In this document: positions 51,737-60,123 of the stretch, in pieces
How the letters are laid out: each line of letters begins with the position of its first letter
Numbering within the stretch: the stretch's first letter is position 1
NCBI GenBank assembly: GCA_905198835.1
Contig: CAJKDY010000004.1
Location: 86,380 to 150,379, forward strand
Origin: an uncultured Eubacteriales bacterium
Lineage (GTDB): Bacteria; Bacillota; Clostridia; Oscillospirales; Oscillospiraceae
Reading direction: 5' to 3'
Length of the DNA: 64,000 nt
The notes under the pieces: generated by a model
What the model was told of the DNA's origin: nothing
The model's input: the letters and a program-made list of their open reading frames with translations, nothing else
Database searches by the model: none
Made by a program: the position numbers and the translations under genes

Positions 51737-52043
51737 AGTCTTTGTTCATAGCATTGACCATTTGGAGTAGTGCTTCTTTTTGAGCTGGTGAAAGAACTTT
51801 CCATTTCTCAAAAATGGTTTTCAAATCCGGGGTCAATTCTATCATGTCGTTGTCAGCAAAGAACTGAGAAAGGGTAATGCCAAAACTGGCGCAAATCTTT
51901 TCGAGACTATCCAGAGACGGCACCGTATTTCGCCTAAAGATATTGCCGATGGTTGATTGTGACAGACCACATTCTTTAGAGAGCCGATATTCTGACCATC
52001 CACGATCCTCCAAAAGTTTTTGCAGCCGCACAAGGACATCCAT
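51735..52043 (-). CDS. XRE-family helix-turn-helix regulator
   Basis: The 102-residue protein has a Cro/C1 helix-turn-helix (YRLSKECGLSQSTIGNIFRRNTVPSLDSLEKIC, residues ~19-51). A short C-terminal part, TPDLKTIFEKWKVLSPAQKEALLQMVNAM, resembles a family tail seen in Clostridia. It probably controls the divergent SLOG-like gene pair. Confidence 0.85.
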   Translation of the reverse strand: MDVLVRLQKLLEDRGWSEYRLSKECGLSQSTIGNIFRRNTVPSLDSLEKICASFGITLSQFFADNDMIELTPDLKTIFEKWKVLSPAQKEALLQMVNAMNKD

Positions 52044-52166
52044 AGCTCCACCACCCTTCTTGTAACTATTTTACTTCCAAGATGAGCGGTATAATAGATT
52101 TCTCTTGTAACGTGACTGCTTGTATTGTATGATGTATCTGCACCTATTATACAAGGGGGAGTTGGA

Positions 52167-52628
52167 TTGCCAAAGGTTTGTTGCTTTATCGGTCATTCCG
52201 AGATATGGAATGATATATCCCAAGCCCTGACCGATGCTGTGGAGCGGCACATTGCCGAGTATGGTGTGACTGACTTTCTGGTGGGGAACTATGGCCAGTT
52301 TGACCGCATGGCCGCCGCTACGGTGAAAAGGGCCAAGGCCCAGCACCCTGGTATACGACTTTACCTCATGCTGCCCTACCGCCCGGAGCAGGGACGGCCT
52401 CTCCTGGACATGGAGGGCTTTGATAATGCCGTTTATCCGATAGAAATGGAGCGTGTACCGCTCAAACTGGCGATCCCCCGGCTCAACCGCATCATGGTAG
52501 AGGACGCAAACTATGTGATCGCCTATGTCATGCACTCCTGGGGCGGAGCGGCTACAACGCTGGAATACGCACAAGCAAGAGAGAGAAAGGGGCTGATACA
52601 CATTGAAAACTTGGCTGGCAAGGCATAG
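52167..52628 (+). CDS. SLOG-like Rossmann protein
   Basis: About 153 residues. PKVCCFIGHSEIW at the start, then VTDFLVGNYGQFDRMAAATV and LMLPYRPEQGR, and YVIAYVMHSWGGAATTLEYA near the end, match DUF1273/SLOG nucleotide-binding proteins. In other systems these sense nucleotide signals or act in DNA uptake and phage defence. The TTG at 52167 with AAGGGGGA upstream is preferred to the ATG at 52125. It overlaps the next gene by 26 bases. Confidence 0.72.
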   Translation: MPKVCCFIGHSEIWNDISQALTDAVERHIAEYGVTDFLVGNYGQFDRMAAATVKRAKAQHPGIRLYLMLPYRPEQGRPLLDMEGFDNAVYPIEMERVPLKLAIPRLNRIMVEDANYVIAYVMHSWGGAATTLEYAQARERKGLIHIENLAGKA

Positions 52629-53214
52629 GAGACAGCTCCTTGCCCTGGGTATGGTGGCAGTCATGGGCGTGGTTTTCTCCTTGGGCTGGCATGCCGGGGC
52701 CAACGCCACCAACCGAAAAGCCTATGCCGCCTTGTGGGAGGCCATCGTAGACCTCCCTGACCCGGAGCGATGCGCCCTGTGCGGCGGGGAAAAACGATAC
52801 CAAGCCCCTTGCTTGATAAATTTATCTACCGGGCAGATGGGGGAAATGCGGGTATACGCCTACGGCCCGACCGAGCGGGGCAAGCTCGACCCACGGGAGG
52901 CGCGGTTTTCAGGTACATTCAATTTCCAGCACTGCGCCGGACTGACGGCAATTCGGGATACCTGCGCCCACACCTGTGAGATCACATTGCCAGCGGAAAG
53001 GGAGTTGATGGACCCGGCCCTTTTTTGCAAAACGTGCCGACAGCTCCTCGCCGGGGCCGGGCTGGAGGGGTATGTGGTCGTAGACCTTTATGACCGAGAT
53101 CACATCCAGGCATATCCTATCCGGGACGAAATGATCCGGGACTACCGCATTTCTACAATGGACAGGAAGGATGGCACATCAAATGTATGTGTGACTGGCT
53201 TGTTGGAGTTTTAA
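52603..53214 (+). CDS. membrane-anchored CxxC protein of unknown function
   Basis: The 203-residue protein has one N-terminal helix (LLALGMVAVMGVVFSLGWHAG, ~12-32) and then an outside or cytoplasmic domain with CALCGGEKR near 58 and FCKTCRQLL near 143, a likely metal-binding pair. It starts at a TTG with GGGGC upstream and overlaps the SLOG-like gene, so the two are coupled. I do not know the family beyond its recurrence near phage or plasmid genes in gut Clostridia. Confidence 0.65.
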   Translation: MKTWLARHRRQLLALGMVAVMGVVFSLGWHAGANATNRKAYAALWEAIVDLPDPERCALCGGEKRYQAPCLINLSTGQMGEMRVYAYGPTERGKLDPREARFSGTFNFQHCAGLTAIRDTCAHTCEITLPAERELMDPALFCKTCRQLLAGAGLEGYVVVDLYDRDHIQAYPIRDEMIRDYRISTMDRKDGTSNVCVTGLLEF

Positions 53215-53223
53215 AGCGTATAA

Positions 53224-53250
53224 AAACGTGCCTCAAATTGAGGCACGTTT
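53224..53250. repeat. 27-bp palindrome, copy 3 (also a terminator)
   Basis: Identical to copy 1 at 50939-50965, with a T tract added (TTTTTC) on the plus strand. Confidence 0.75.
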
Positions 53251-53321
53251 TTCAGTAAGGGAATATTTGTGTCTTTGAGATTTTCCCGCATACGATTCCT
53301 CTTGCCGTACTCTGCGTTTTC

Positions 53322-54680
53322 TTATGCCGCCCAGGCGGCGCGTTTTTTTCGCAGGCGGCTGACGCACCAGATATACGCGGGGATCAGGAACGCGTCCGCC
53401 AGGACCCAGGCGGCGGGGCTGGCGAAACAGGCGGCAGTGTAGCCAAACCACGGCACCAGCCACAGTCCCACCCCGGTGCGGGCGGCCATCTCCAGCACGC
53501 CGGCCAGGATGGCGAACATGCTGTAGCCCATGCCCTGGATGGAAAAGCGCAGGATATTGACCAGAGCCAGGGGAAAGAAAAAGGCCACGTTGACGAGGGT
53601 ATAGCGGGCGGTGAGCTCTACCAGCCGCGCCACATCCGCCTCCCCGGGGTCCAGAAACAGCATAGAGCACTGCGGGGCAAACAGCAGCATCGCTACCAGC
53701 GCGATGACGAAATAGCCCGCGGCAAGGCCCGTGCAGGCCCGGACGCCCTGGCTCAGCCGGTCCAGCTTGCGGGCCCCCACATTCTGCCCGCAGTAGGTGG
53801 CCATGGTGGCGCCCATGGCGTCATAGGGACAGGCCAGCAGCTGGCAGAGCTTGGACGCCGCCGCCACGGCGGCCACGTAGAGACTGCCCAGGCCGTTGAC
53901 CGCCGACTGGAGAATGATGGAGCCGATGGCGGTGATGGAGTATTGCAGACCCATGGGAACGCCCAGAGCGCAGAGGGTCCCGCAGACCCGGAGGTCCAGC
54001 CGGCCCTCTCCCGCGTTCATGCGGAGGATGGGATATTTCCTGCCCATATAGAAGAGACACGCCAGCCCCGAGACCCCTTGGGAGACCACTGTGGCGATGG
54101 CCGCCCCGGTCACCCCGGCGTGGAACCATAAAATGAGGGCAAAGTCCAGGAAAATATTCAAGATCGAAGAGAGGGCCAGGAAATAGACCGGCGTCTTGCT
54201 GTCTCCCAGAGAGCGGATGATCCCCGCCAGGAGGTTATAGAGAAAGGTGGTGGGGATGCCCATGAAGATGATAAAAATGTAGAGGTTGGCGCTTTCAAAG
54301 ATGTCCGCGGGCGTATTCATCCAGCCCATGATATCCCGGCACAAAAGCCCTGTGGCAACGGTGATCACCACGGCGAAGAGGATGGACAGATAGGCGGAGT
54401 TGGCCACGCACTGACGCATTTTGTCAGGCTGATTGGCGCCGATGCGCTGCGCTACGGGGATGGCAAAGCCGCTGCACACCCCCATGCAAAAGCCGATGAT
54501 ACAGAAATTGATGGCGCCGGTGGACCCCACCGCGGCCAGGGCGGCAGAGCCCAGCAGCTTGCCCACGATCATCGTATCCACCAAATTATAAAACTGCTGG
54601 AACAGCATCCCCAGCAGTGTCGGCAGGGCAAAGCCGATGATCAGGCTCATGGGCTTTCCTGCGGTCAGGTCCTTTGTCAT
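53322..54680 (-). CDS. MATE-family efflux transporter
   Basis: About 452 residues with 12 membrane segments and the MATE opening KPMSLIIGFALPTLLGMLFQQFYNLVDTMIVGKLLG. It should export drugs or metabolites using a sodium or proton gradient. The ATG at 54680 has GGAGGA 7 bases upstream. Confidence 0.9.
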   Translation of the reverse strand: MTKDLTAGKPMSLIIGFALPTLLGMLFQQFYNLVDTMIVGKLLGSAALAAVGSTGAINFCIIGFCMGVCSGFAIPVAQRIGANQPDKMRQCVANSAYLSILFAVVITVATGLLCRDIMGWMNTPADIFESANLYIFIIFMGIPTTFLYNLLAGIIRSLGDSKTPVYFLALSSILNIFLDFALILWFHAGVTGAAIATVVSQGVSGLACLFYMGRKYPILRMNAGEGRLDLRVCGTLCALGVPMGLQYSITAIGSIILQSAVNGLGSLYVAAVAAASKLCQLLACPYDAMGATMATYCGQNVGARKLDRLSQGVRACTGLAAGYFVIALVAMLLFAPQCSMLFLDPGEADVARLVELTARYTLVNVAFFFPLALVNILRFSIQGMGYSMFAILAGVLEMAARTGVGLWLVPWFGYTAACFASPAAWVLADAFLIPAYIWCVSRLRKKRAAWAA

Positions 54681-54819
54681 AAATGCTTCCTCCATGGAAG
54701 AGCGTTCGCTCTCCGCTGCTCTTTGAACCCCGCATTATTATAGTCATCCCGCCCTTTTCTGCCTATATCAATTTTATACGATTTTTCAGTTTCCGCCCGC
54801 CCGCTTTCCATCAAAACAC

Positions 54820-54853
54820 AAAAAGAGCGGCAGCCCCGATAAAGGGCTGCCGC
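54820..54853 (-). terminator. terminator of the ECF S-component gene
   Basis: GCGGCAGCCC pairs with GGGCTGCCGC and, on the minus strand, runs into TCTTTTTGTG. Confidence 0.78.
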
Positions 54854-54877
54854 ATTTGCTGTTGGAAAAACGACCAT

Positions 54878-55387
54878 TCATTTTGCCCGCACAAGAGCTT
54901 TCAGCCCAACGGCCTCTATGGCGGGGGCGATCGCCAGGAACAAAGCGCCGCTGGCAAGGCCCTGCACCAGCGTTCCCAGAAACTGGGGCACAAAGGCGGC
55001 CAGAGTCCCGGTCAGGACGCAGCCGGCCAGGGCGTAGGCGGCGGGGGAGAAGACGCCCGCGATGAACACAGCGGCCACGTTCCGCCGGCACAGGATGCGG
55101 GGACTTTGAGCGGTAAAGGGGAGGACGATCAGCGCCTTGATGACCAGCGTGGGGAGGACCCACATGGGGGCGGTGAGCAGGTCGGCCAGCCCCGCGCCCA
55201 CCGCGGCGGCCGCGGCGGCATAGGGGAGGGGGAGCAGGCAGGCGGCAAGGTAGATCAGGGTATCTCCCAGGTGGACATACCCTCCGGTGGGGATGGGGAT
55301 GTGGAGCAGATAGGCGGTGGTCACGGTAATGGCCGCCGCGAACATGGCGGTCACGGTCAGCAGACGCAGTTTTTTTCGGTCAAGCAT
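54878..55387 (-). CDS. ECF transporter S component (TIGR04002-like)
   Basis: The 169-residue membrane protein has about six helices and the IPTGGYVHLGDTLIYLAACLLP segment typical of energy-coupling-factor substrate-binding (S) proteins, here of the TIGR04002 kind. It captures a vitamin-like nutrient and needs a shared ECF ATPase module coded elsewhere. The substrate is unknown. It follows the subtilisin gene by 16 bases. Confidence 0.82.
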   Translation of the reverse strand: MLDRKKLRLLTVTAMFAAAITVTTAYLLHIPIPTGGYVHLGDTLIYLAACLLPLPYAAAAAAVGAGLADLLTAPMWVLPTLVIKALIVLPFTAQSPRILCRRNVAAVFIAGVFSPAAYALAGCVLTGTLAAFVPQFLGTLVQGLASGALFLAIAPAIEAVGLKALVRAK

Positions 55388-55403
55388 TTGGGGTTCCTTC
55401 TTT

Positions 55404-58010
55404 TCATTGGATTGATTGGAGCTGGCTCAGGCGGTAGAGGACGGTGGCAGTCTCGGCGCGGAGAGCCGGGGCCTGGGGGGCCAGAAGACCGCCGGGGCGG
55501 CCCTGGATGAGCCCTTGCTGGACGCACCAGGCCATGGCCTGGGCACACTGGGGCGAGAGCTGGTCCAGGTCGGCAAAGCCGGACAGGTCCGGGGCCTGGG
55601 GACAGCCTGCCCAGCGCCACAGCAGAGAGGCCAGCTCCTCCCGCGTCACGCTCTGGCGGCTTTGGCCCACGGTGGCCACGCGACCGGCCCGACTGTTGTT
55701 CAGCCGCTTCAGGGCGGAGAGGACCATGGCCCGATCGGTGGGCTCCTCGGGGGCAAAGCGGCCAGGCGAGGCCCCTTGGAGCAAGCCCCGCTCAGCGGCG
55801 GCCAGGATGGCGGCCTTGGCCCAGTGCTGGTCCAGGTCGTCAAAGGAGGCGACGCTCTCCGTTTCCAGAGGGACGGCGGGCCGGGGCCGGGGCCGGGGTC
55901 GGTGGGAGGGGGGTGGCGTCGGCGTAGGGTCGGGGCTTTCGGAGGGCGTGGGCGGCGTAGGCCGGTCGTCGGGGACGGGACCTACGGTGAGGGTAACGGT
56001 CACCTCCGGCCCGGCAAAGTGGGCGTTGGCGGCGCCCAGGGTGAAGACGATGACCTGACCCGCTTGGGAGGCGGTGGGGACAAAGGAGAGGGACCGCTCC
56101 GTCCAGACCAGCCCGGGCAGGTCGCCGAGCTCCACATTCTGGCCGTCCACCGTGAGGCGGGAGAGGGTATGGGTCAGGTCGTCGCCGGGGTAGTCGTAGA
56201 GACTGTCCGGCTCGAGGCTCCAGCCCTGGGCGACCGTGAGACCGTCGGCGGAGGCGGGACGGACCTGGGCCTCCACATGGTCTTCTTGCCCATCGGCCAG
56301 AGTGGGGGCGTGGACGGACAGGTCCACTGCCAGGTCGTAGCTTTGCGCCGCACCGCTGGGGGCTGTGACCTGGACGTTCCAGTGGCCCGGCCGGTCCGAT
56401 TGGGCTGTGACCTGGGCTTGGGCGTCGGGGTGGTTGGTCTCTACCAGGACCTCCGCCCCGGTCAGATCGGCGCCCGCGGGCAAGTATAGGACGGCTTGCG
56501 TGCGGTCAAGGTCAAAGGGATAGGTCTCGCCGCCCAGGACCAGGGTGGCCCGGGTCAGAGCGGTGTCGTCACTGAGCCAGGCGGCGTAGAGGGTCAGGTC
56601 CTCGGCCAGGGCGGGCAGGGCCAGGACGGTCTCGCTCTGGCCGGAGCAGTCGGAGCTAGTATACCAGCCGGCAAAAGTGTAGCCCTCACGCACAGGCGTT
56701 GGGAAGACGATATCGTCGTCCTGATAGACGCGAAAAGCGGTCTCAGGCTCAGTGTCCCAGCGGCCGCCGTTGAGGACATAAGAGATCTCCCGCTGGGGCA
56801 GGGCCTGGGCCATGGCTCTAGCGTCGGCGGCGCCATGGCCGTAATAGGGGTCCCAGCCCGGCTCGCCCCGGTCGTCGGCGGTGAGGGAGAGGAGGTTTTG
56901 GAATTCCGAGGGCGTCATGGCCGGGTCATACTGCTTGCAAAGGGCAGCCAGACCAGCCACGCAGGGGGCGGCGTAGGAGGTGCCGCTGGGGTATTCGTAG
57001 ACGCACTTGCCCTCGGCGTTGATCCGGGGCGCGCACATCTGGGTGCCCGGCGCAGTGAGGAAGACGCTGGCATTGAAGTTGGAATACTGGGCCCACTTTT
57101 CCCGATCCACCAGCTTATATTTCGGGGCGGTCAGATCCTCCACCTCACCCAGAGCGCCCACGCCGATCACGCTTTCAAAGCCGGCGGGGTAGTTCAGGGT
57201 GGAGGCCCTGTCGTTGCCCACAGCCGCGATGACGATACAGCCGTGATCCGCGGCGTAGTCCACGGCGGTCTCGATGGCCGCGCCCACGTCGGGACCGCCC
57301 AGAGAGACGTTGATGATGTCGGCGCCGTTGTCGGCAGCCCAGAGGATGGCGTCGACGATGTGGGCGTCGTCCGCGCCAATGGAGCCGTCGGGTAGAAGCT
57401 GGCATACCATGCAGGGCATGACGCTGGCCTCTGGAGCCACGCCGGCCATGCCCAGATCGTTGTTGGCCTCGGCGGCCAGGATGCCGGCCACAAAGGTTCC
57501 GTGGCCGTGGATGTCGGCGGTATCAGCATCGGGATCCACGCTGTTGTGGCCGGGCAGCATCCGCGCCGGGGCCAGGTCTTCGTGGGGCGAAAGGCCGGTG
57601 TCCACCACCGCCACAGTGACCCCCGCGCCGGTAAGGGCCTGGTCCGCCTCATCGGTAAGGGCCCACAGCGGTCCCAGGTCCATGGCGTCCAGGTTCCACT
57701 GGAAGTCCCACTGGTAGTAAGGGTCGGTGACCAGGTCTCCGGCAAACAGGGTACGGACGTAATTGGGCTCTACAAACTCCACCGCCCCTGCCCCCGCCAG
57801 AGTCTCGGCGTCGGCCAGCTGGTCTACGGCGTACAGCCCAAGGCCCAGGGACTGGGCGTTTTCAGGCAGGGAGAAGGGAACAGCGGCGTCGGAGCACAGC
57901 TTGACGATATAGCCGTGGCTGTCTGCCGCCGCGGCCCGGGCCGGGGCCTGGGGCAGCAGCAAGAGCAGCAGGGCCAGTACAAGACCCAGGGCCGTCTGCC
58001 GTTTGGACAC
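55404..58010 (-). CDS. S8 subtilisin protease with InlB-type and SLH domains
   Basis: About 868 residues. A signal peptide (LGLVLALLLLLLPQAPARA) leads to the peptidase S8 domain with catalytic VAVVDTGLS (Asp, ~131), DIHGHGTFVAGI (His, ~164) and PSGTSYAAPCVAG (Ser, ~333). An InlB/Flg_new-type repeat (REGYTFAGWYTSSDC, ~440), beta modules, a PTPTPPP linker (~690) and two or three SLH-like repeats follow. It should be held on the cell wall and cleave proteins outside. The GTG at 58010 is preferred because GGGAGG stands 8 bases upstream. Confidence 0.88.
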   Translation of the reverse strand: MSKRQTALGLVLALLLLLLPQAPARAAAADSHGYIVKLCSDAAVPFSLPENAQSLGLGLYAVDQLADAETLAGAGAVEFVEPNYVRTLFAGDLVTDPYYQWDFQWNLDAMDLGPLWALTDEADQALTGAGVTVAVVDTGLSPHEDLAPARMLPGHNSVDPDADTADIHGHGTFVAGILAAEANNDLGMAGVAPEASVMPCMVCQLLPDGSIGADDAHIVDAILWAADNGADIINVSLGGPDVGAAIETAVDYAADHGCIVIAAVGNDRASTLNYPAGFESVIGVGALGEVEDLTAPKYKLVDREKWAQYSNFNASVFLTAPGTQMCAPRINAEGKCVYEYPSGTSYAAPCVAGLAALCKQYDPAMTPSEFQNLLSLTADDRGEPGWDPYYGHGAADARAMAQALPQREISYVLNGGRWDTEPETAFRVYQDDDIVFPTPVREGYTFAGWYTSSDCSGQSETVLALPALAEDLTLYAAWLSDDTALTRATLVLGGETYPFDLDRTQAVLYLPAGADLTGAEVLVETNHPDAQAQVTAQSDRPGHWNVQVTAPSGAAQSYDLAVDLSVHAPTLADGQEDHVEAQVRPASADGLTVAQGWSLEPDSLYDYPGDDLTHTLSRLTVDGQNVELGDLPGLVWTERSLSFVPTASQAGQVIVFTLGAANAHFAGPEVTVTLTVGPVPDDRPTPPTPSESPDPTPTPPPSHRPRPRPRPAVPLETESVASFDDLDQHWAKAAILAAAERGLLQGASPGRFAPEEPTDRAMVLSALKRLNNSRAGRVATVGQSRQSVTREELASLLWRWAGCPQAPDLSGFADLDQLSPQCAQAMAWCVQQGLIQGRPGGLLAPQAPALRAETATVLYRLSQLQSIQ

Positions 58011-58043
58011 CGCCGTCACCTCCCTTTTCAAATGATAGGTGTA

Positions 58044-58637
58044 TCATAGCACATTCTCTCTCAATGCGCAAATGCTGTAAGAATACGCTCCATCCGGTCT
58101 CTCCAGCTGTCCTTGGGACCACCAAAGCTCCGGGGGCGTCGGCTCCAGCCGAAGCCCCTGGCCTGAGAGCTTGCCCGCCGCCTCCTGGGCGGTCCACCAG
58201 CGGAAGAAGTCGGCCTGGTTCTGACCGTCATAGCCGGCCGAGCGGGCCCGCCGCACAAGGCCGTCGGAGACTGCCTTGTGCCGCTGGAGGTCGGCCCCTA
58301 CGGGAAAGGCCGCCCCGGCGCAGAGGACCAGGGAAGCGGAGTGGGACAGGCTGAACTCCGCCGTCAGCGCAGGAGCGTAGGGCTTGCCGTTTTCGCCCCG
58401 GGCAAAGGTGATGGCGGCGGGGTCCGCGCCGGTGAGGGCGTATAGGGCGTGGCGGGCCAGGGCGTCGGCCAGGATACACCGGGCCTTATCCTCGCTTCGG
58501 CGGTAGCGTTGGCAGCGGGCTTGGCGCTGGGGATCCATCCGGGCGTACCACCCGGTCCAGGCATCCCCAGGCACATCGTCCACCGAGGCCAGCCAGACGT
58601 TTACGCCATCAACGGCCTGCCAATGGGAAAACTCCAC
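58044..58637 (-). CDS. 4'-phosphopantetheinyl transferase-like protein (Sfp type)
   Basis: The 197-residue protein has the Sfp fold layout with FSLSHS near 96, a VGADLQ Mg-motif near 113 and FFRWWTAQEAAGKLSG near 143. In active enzymes the last two motifs usually read VGxDxE and WxxKEAxxK; here E becomes Q and K becomes Q. It may still act on a specialised carrier protein, or it may be inactive. It is divergent from the FAD oxidoreductase gene. Confidence 0.75.
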   Translation of the reverse strand: MEFSHWQAVDGVNVWLASVDDVPGDAWTGWYARMDPQRQARCQRYRRSEDKARCILADALARHALYALTGADPAAITFARGENGKPYAPALTAEFSLSHSASLVLCAGAAFPVGADLQRHKAVSDGLVRRARSAGYDGQNQADFFRWWTAQEAAGKLSGQGLRLEPTPPELWWSQGQLERPDGAYSYSICALRENVL

Positions 58638-58795
58638 GCCATCGCCTCCTTATGGCTCTATTTTGCCACAGGCACAAGTTTTACTAAGCTCACGCTTTGC
58701 GTTCGCTAAGTAAAGCTATTGTACTGCCTGCCTGACCTGGGCGCAACATATTTTTTGCCCCTTGGCACATACTGGAGCCATTGAGGTGAAAAATT
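58638..58795. promoter_or_regulatory. divergent spacer with an imperfect palindrome
   Basis: TTTACTAAGC (58680-58689) and GCTAAGTAAA (58705-58714) form an imperfect dyad between divergent genes. It could be an operator or a hairpin; no protein partner is known. Confidence 0.4.
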
Positions 58796-60109
58796 ATGCG
58801 CTCTCTTTGGACCCAGACCGCCACCCTGCCCGCCTTCCCGGCTCTGGACGGGGATACCAGAACGGATATTTTGATCGTAGGCGGCGGCATTGCCGGGCTT
58901 TTATGCGCCCGAATGCTCCAGGACGCGGGGGCGGACTACCTGCTGGTGGAGGCCAAGACCCTCTGCTCAGGTGTGACCGCCGACACCACCGCCAAGATCA
59001 CCGCCCAGCACGGCGCGCTCTACCAAAAGCTGCTGCCCAGCCTGGGTCTGGAGCGGACCAGGCTCTATTTCCAGGCCAACCAGCGTGCGGTGGATCGGTA
59101 TCGGGAGCTGTGCAAGGGCATCGACTGCGATTTTGAGGAGCGCCCGGCCTGCCTTTTTTCCCGCCGGGACGGCGGTGTGCTGGAGAGCGAGCGGGCGGCA
59201 TACCGGGCCATGGGGGTGGAGCTTTCGCCCCACAGCCCGGAGGCTTTGCCCTTTCCGGTGGCCGGGTGTCTGGCGCTGGAGGGGCAGGGGCAGTTCCATC
59301 CGCTAAAATTTCTGGCCCACATGGCCCGGGGTCTGAACGCCCGCGAGCACACCAAGGTCCGGCAGCTGGCCCCGGGCTGGGCGGAGACCGACCGTGGCGT
59401 CATCCGGGCCAACAAGATCATTTTGTGCACCCACTTTCCTATTTTAAATAAGCATGGGCTCTATCCGCTCAAAATGTACCAGCACCGTTCCTATGTCCTG
59501 GCCCTGGAGGGGGCGGGGGAGCTGGACGCCATGTACGTGGCCGCTGAAGACGACGGCTATTCCTTCCGCATGGCGGGAAAGCGGCTGTTGCTGGGCGGCG
59601 GCGGGCACCGCACGGGCAAGGGCGGCGGCGGGTGGAAGGCGCTGGAGCTGGCCGCGGGGCAATGGTATCCCAAGGCCCGGATCGTGGGCCGCTGGGCCAC
59701 CCAAGACTGTATCACCCTGGACGGGGGCGCCTATGTGGGGCAGTATTCGCCCCAAACGCCGGAGCTGTTCGTGGCCACTGGCTTCAACAAGTGGGGCATG
59801 ACCACGGCTTTGGCGTCGGCGGAGATCCTATGCGATCTGGTCCGGGGCCGGGCCAATGTGTACGCCCCCGCCTTTGACCCCAGCCGCCCCCTGGCAAAGG
59901 CCGCCACATTGGGAAACGCCGCCTCCGCCGTCCTGGGCATCCTCAGGCCCACCGCGCCCCGGTGCCCCCACCTGGGGTGCGCGCTGCGGTATGACCGGGC
60001 CCAGCGCAGCTGGGACTGTCCTTGCCATGGTTCCCGGTTTGACGAGGAGGGCCGGCTCCTGGACGGCCCCGCCACCGACGACTTACAAAAGCGGCCCCCA
60101 TCCCGGTGA
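58796..60109 (+). CDS. FAD-dependent oxidoreductase with C-terminal Rieske domain
   Basis: The 437-residue protein opens with a GGGIAGLLCARMLQDAGADYLLVEA FAD-binding Rossmann motif (~28) of the DAO family. It ends in a Rieske [2Fe-2S] site: CPHLGC (~392) and CPCHGSRF (~411). This puts a flavin and an iron-sulphur centre in one chain, as in YhfW-like proteins. It probably oxidises a small amine or acid and passes electrons on; the substrate is unknown. Confidence 0.85.
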   Translation: MRSLWTQTATLPAFPALDGDTRTDILIVGGGIAGLLCARMLQDAGADYLLVEAKTLCSGVTADTTAKITAQHGALYQKLLPSLGLERTRLYFQANQRAVDRYRELCKGIDCDFEERPACLFSRRDGGVLESERAAYRAMGVELSPHSPEALPFPVAGCLALEGQGQFHPLKFLAHMARGLNAREHTKVRQLAPGWAETDRGVIRANKIILCTHFPILNKHGLYPLKMYQHRSYVLALEGAGELDAMYVAAEDDGYSFRMAGKRLLLGGGGHRTGKGGGGWKALELAAGQWYPKARIVGRWATQDCITLDGGAYVGQYSPQTPELFVATGFNKWGMTTALASAEILCDLVRGRANVYAPAFDPSRPLAKAATLGNAASAVLGILRPTAPRCPHLGCALRYDRAQRSWDCPCHGSRFDEEGRLLDGPATDDLQKRPPSR

Positions 60110-60123
60110 TGGAGGCCGCTTGA

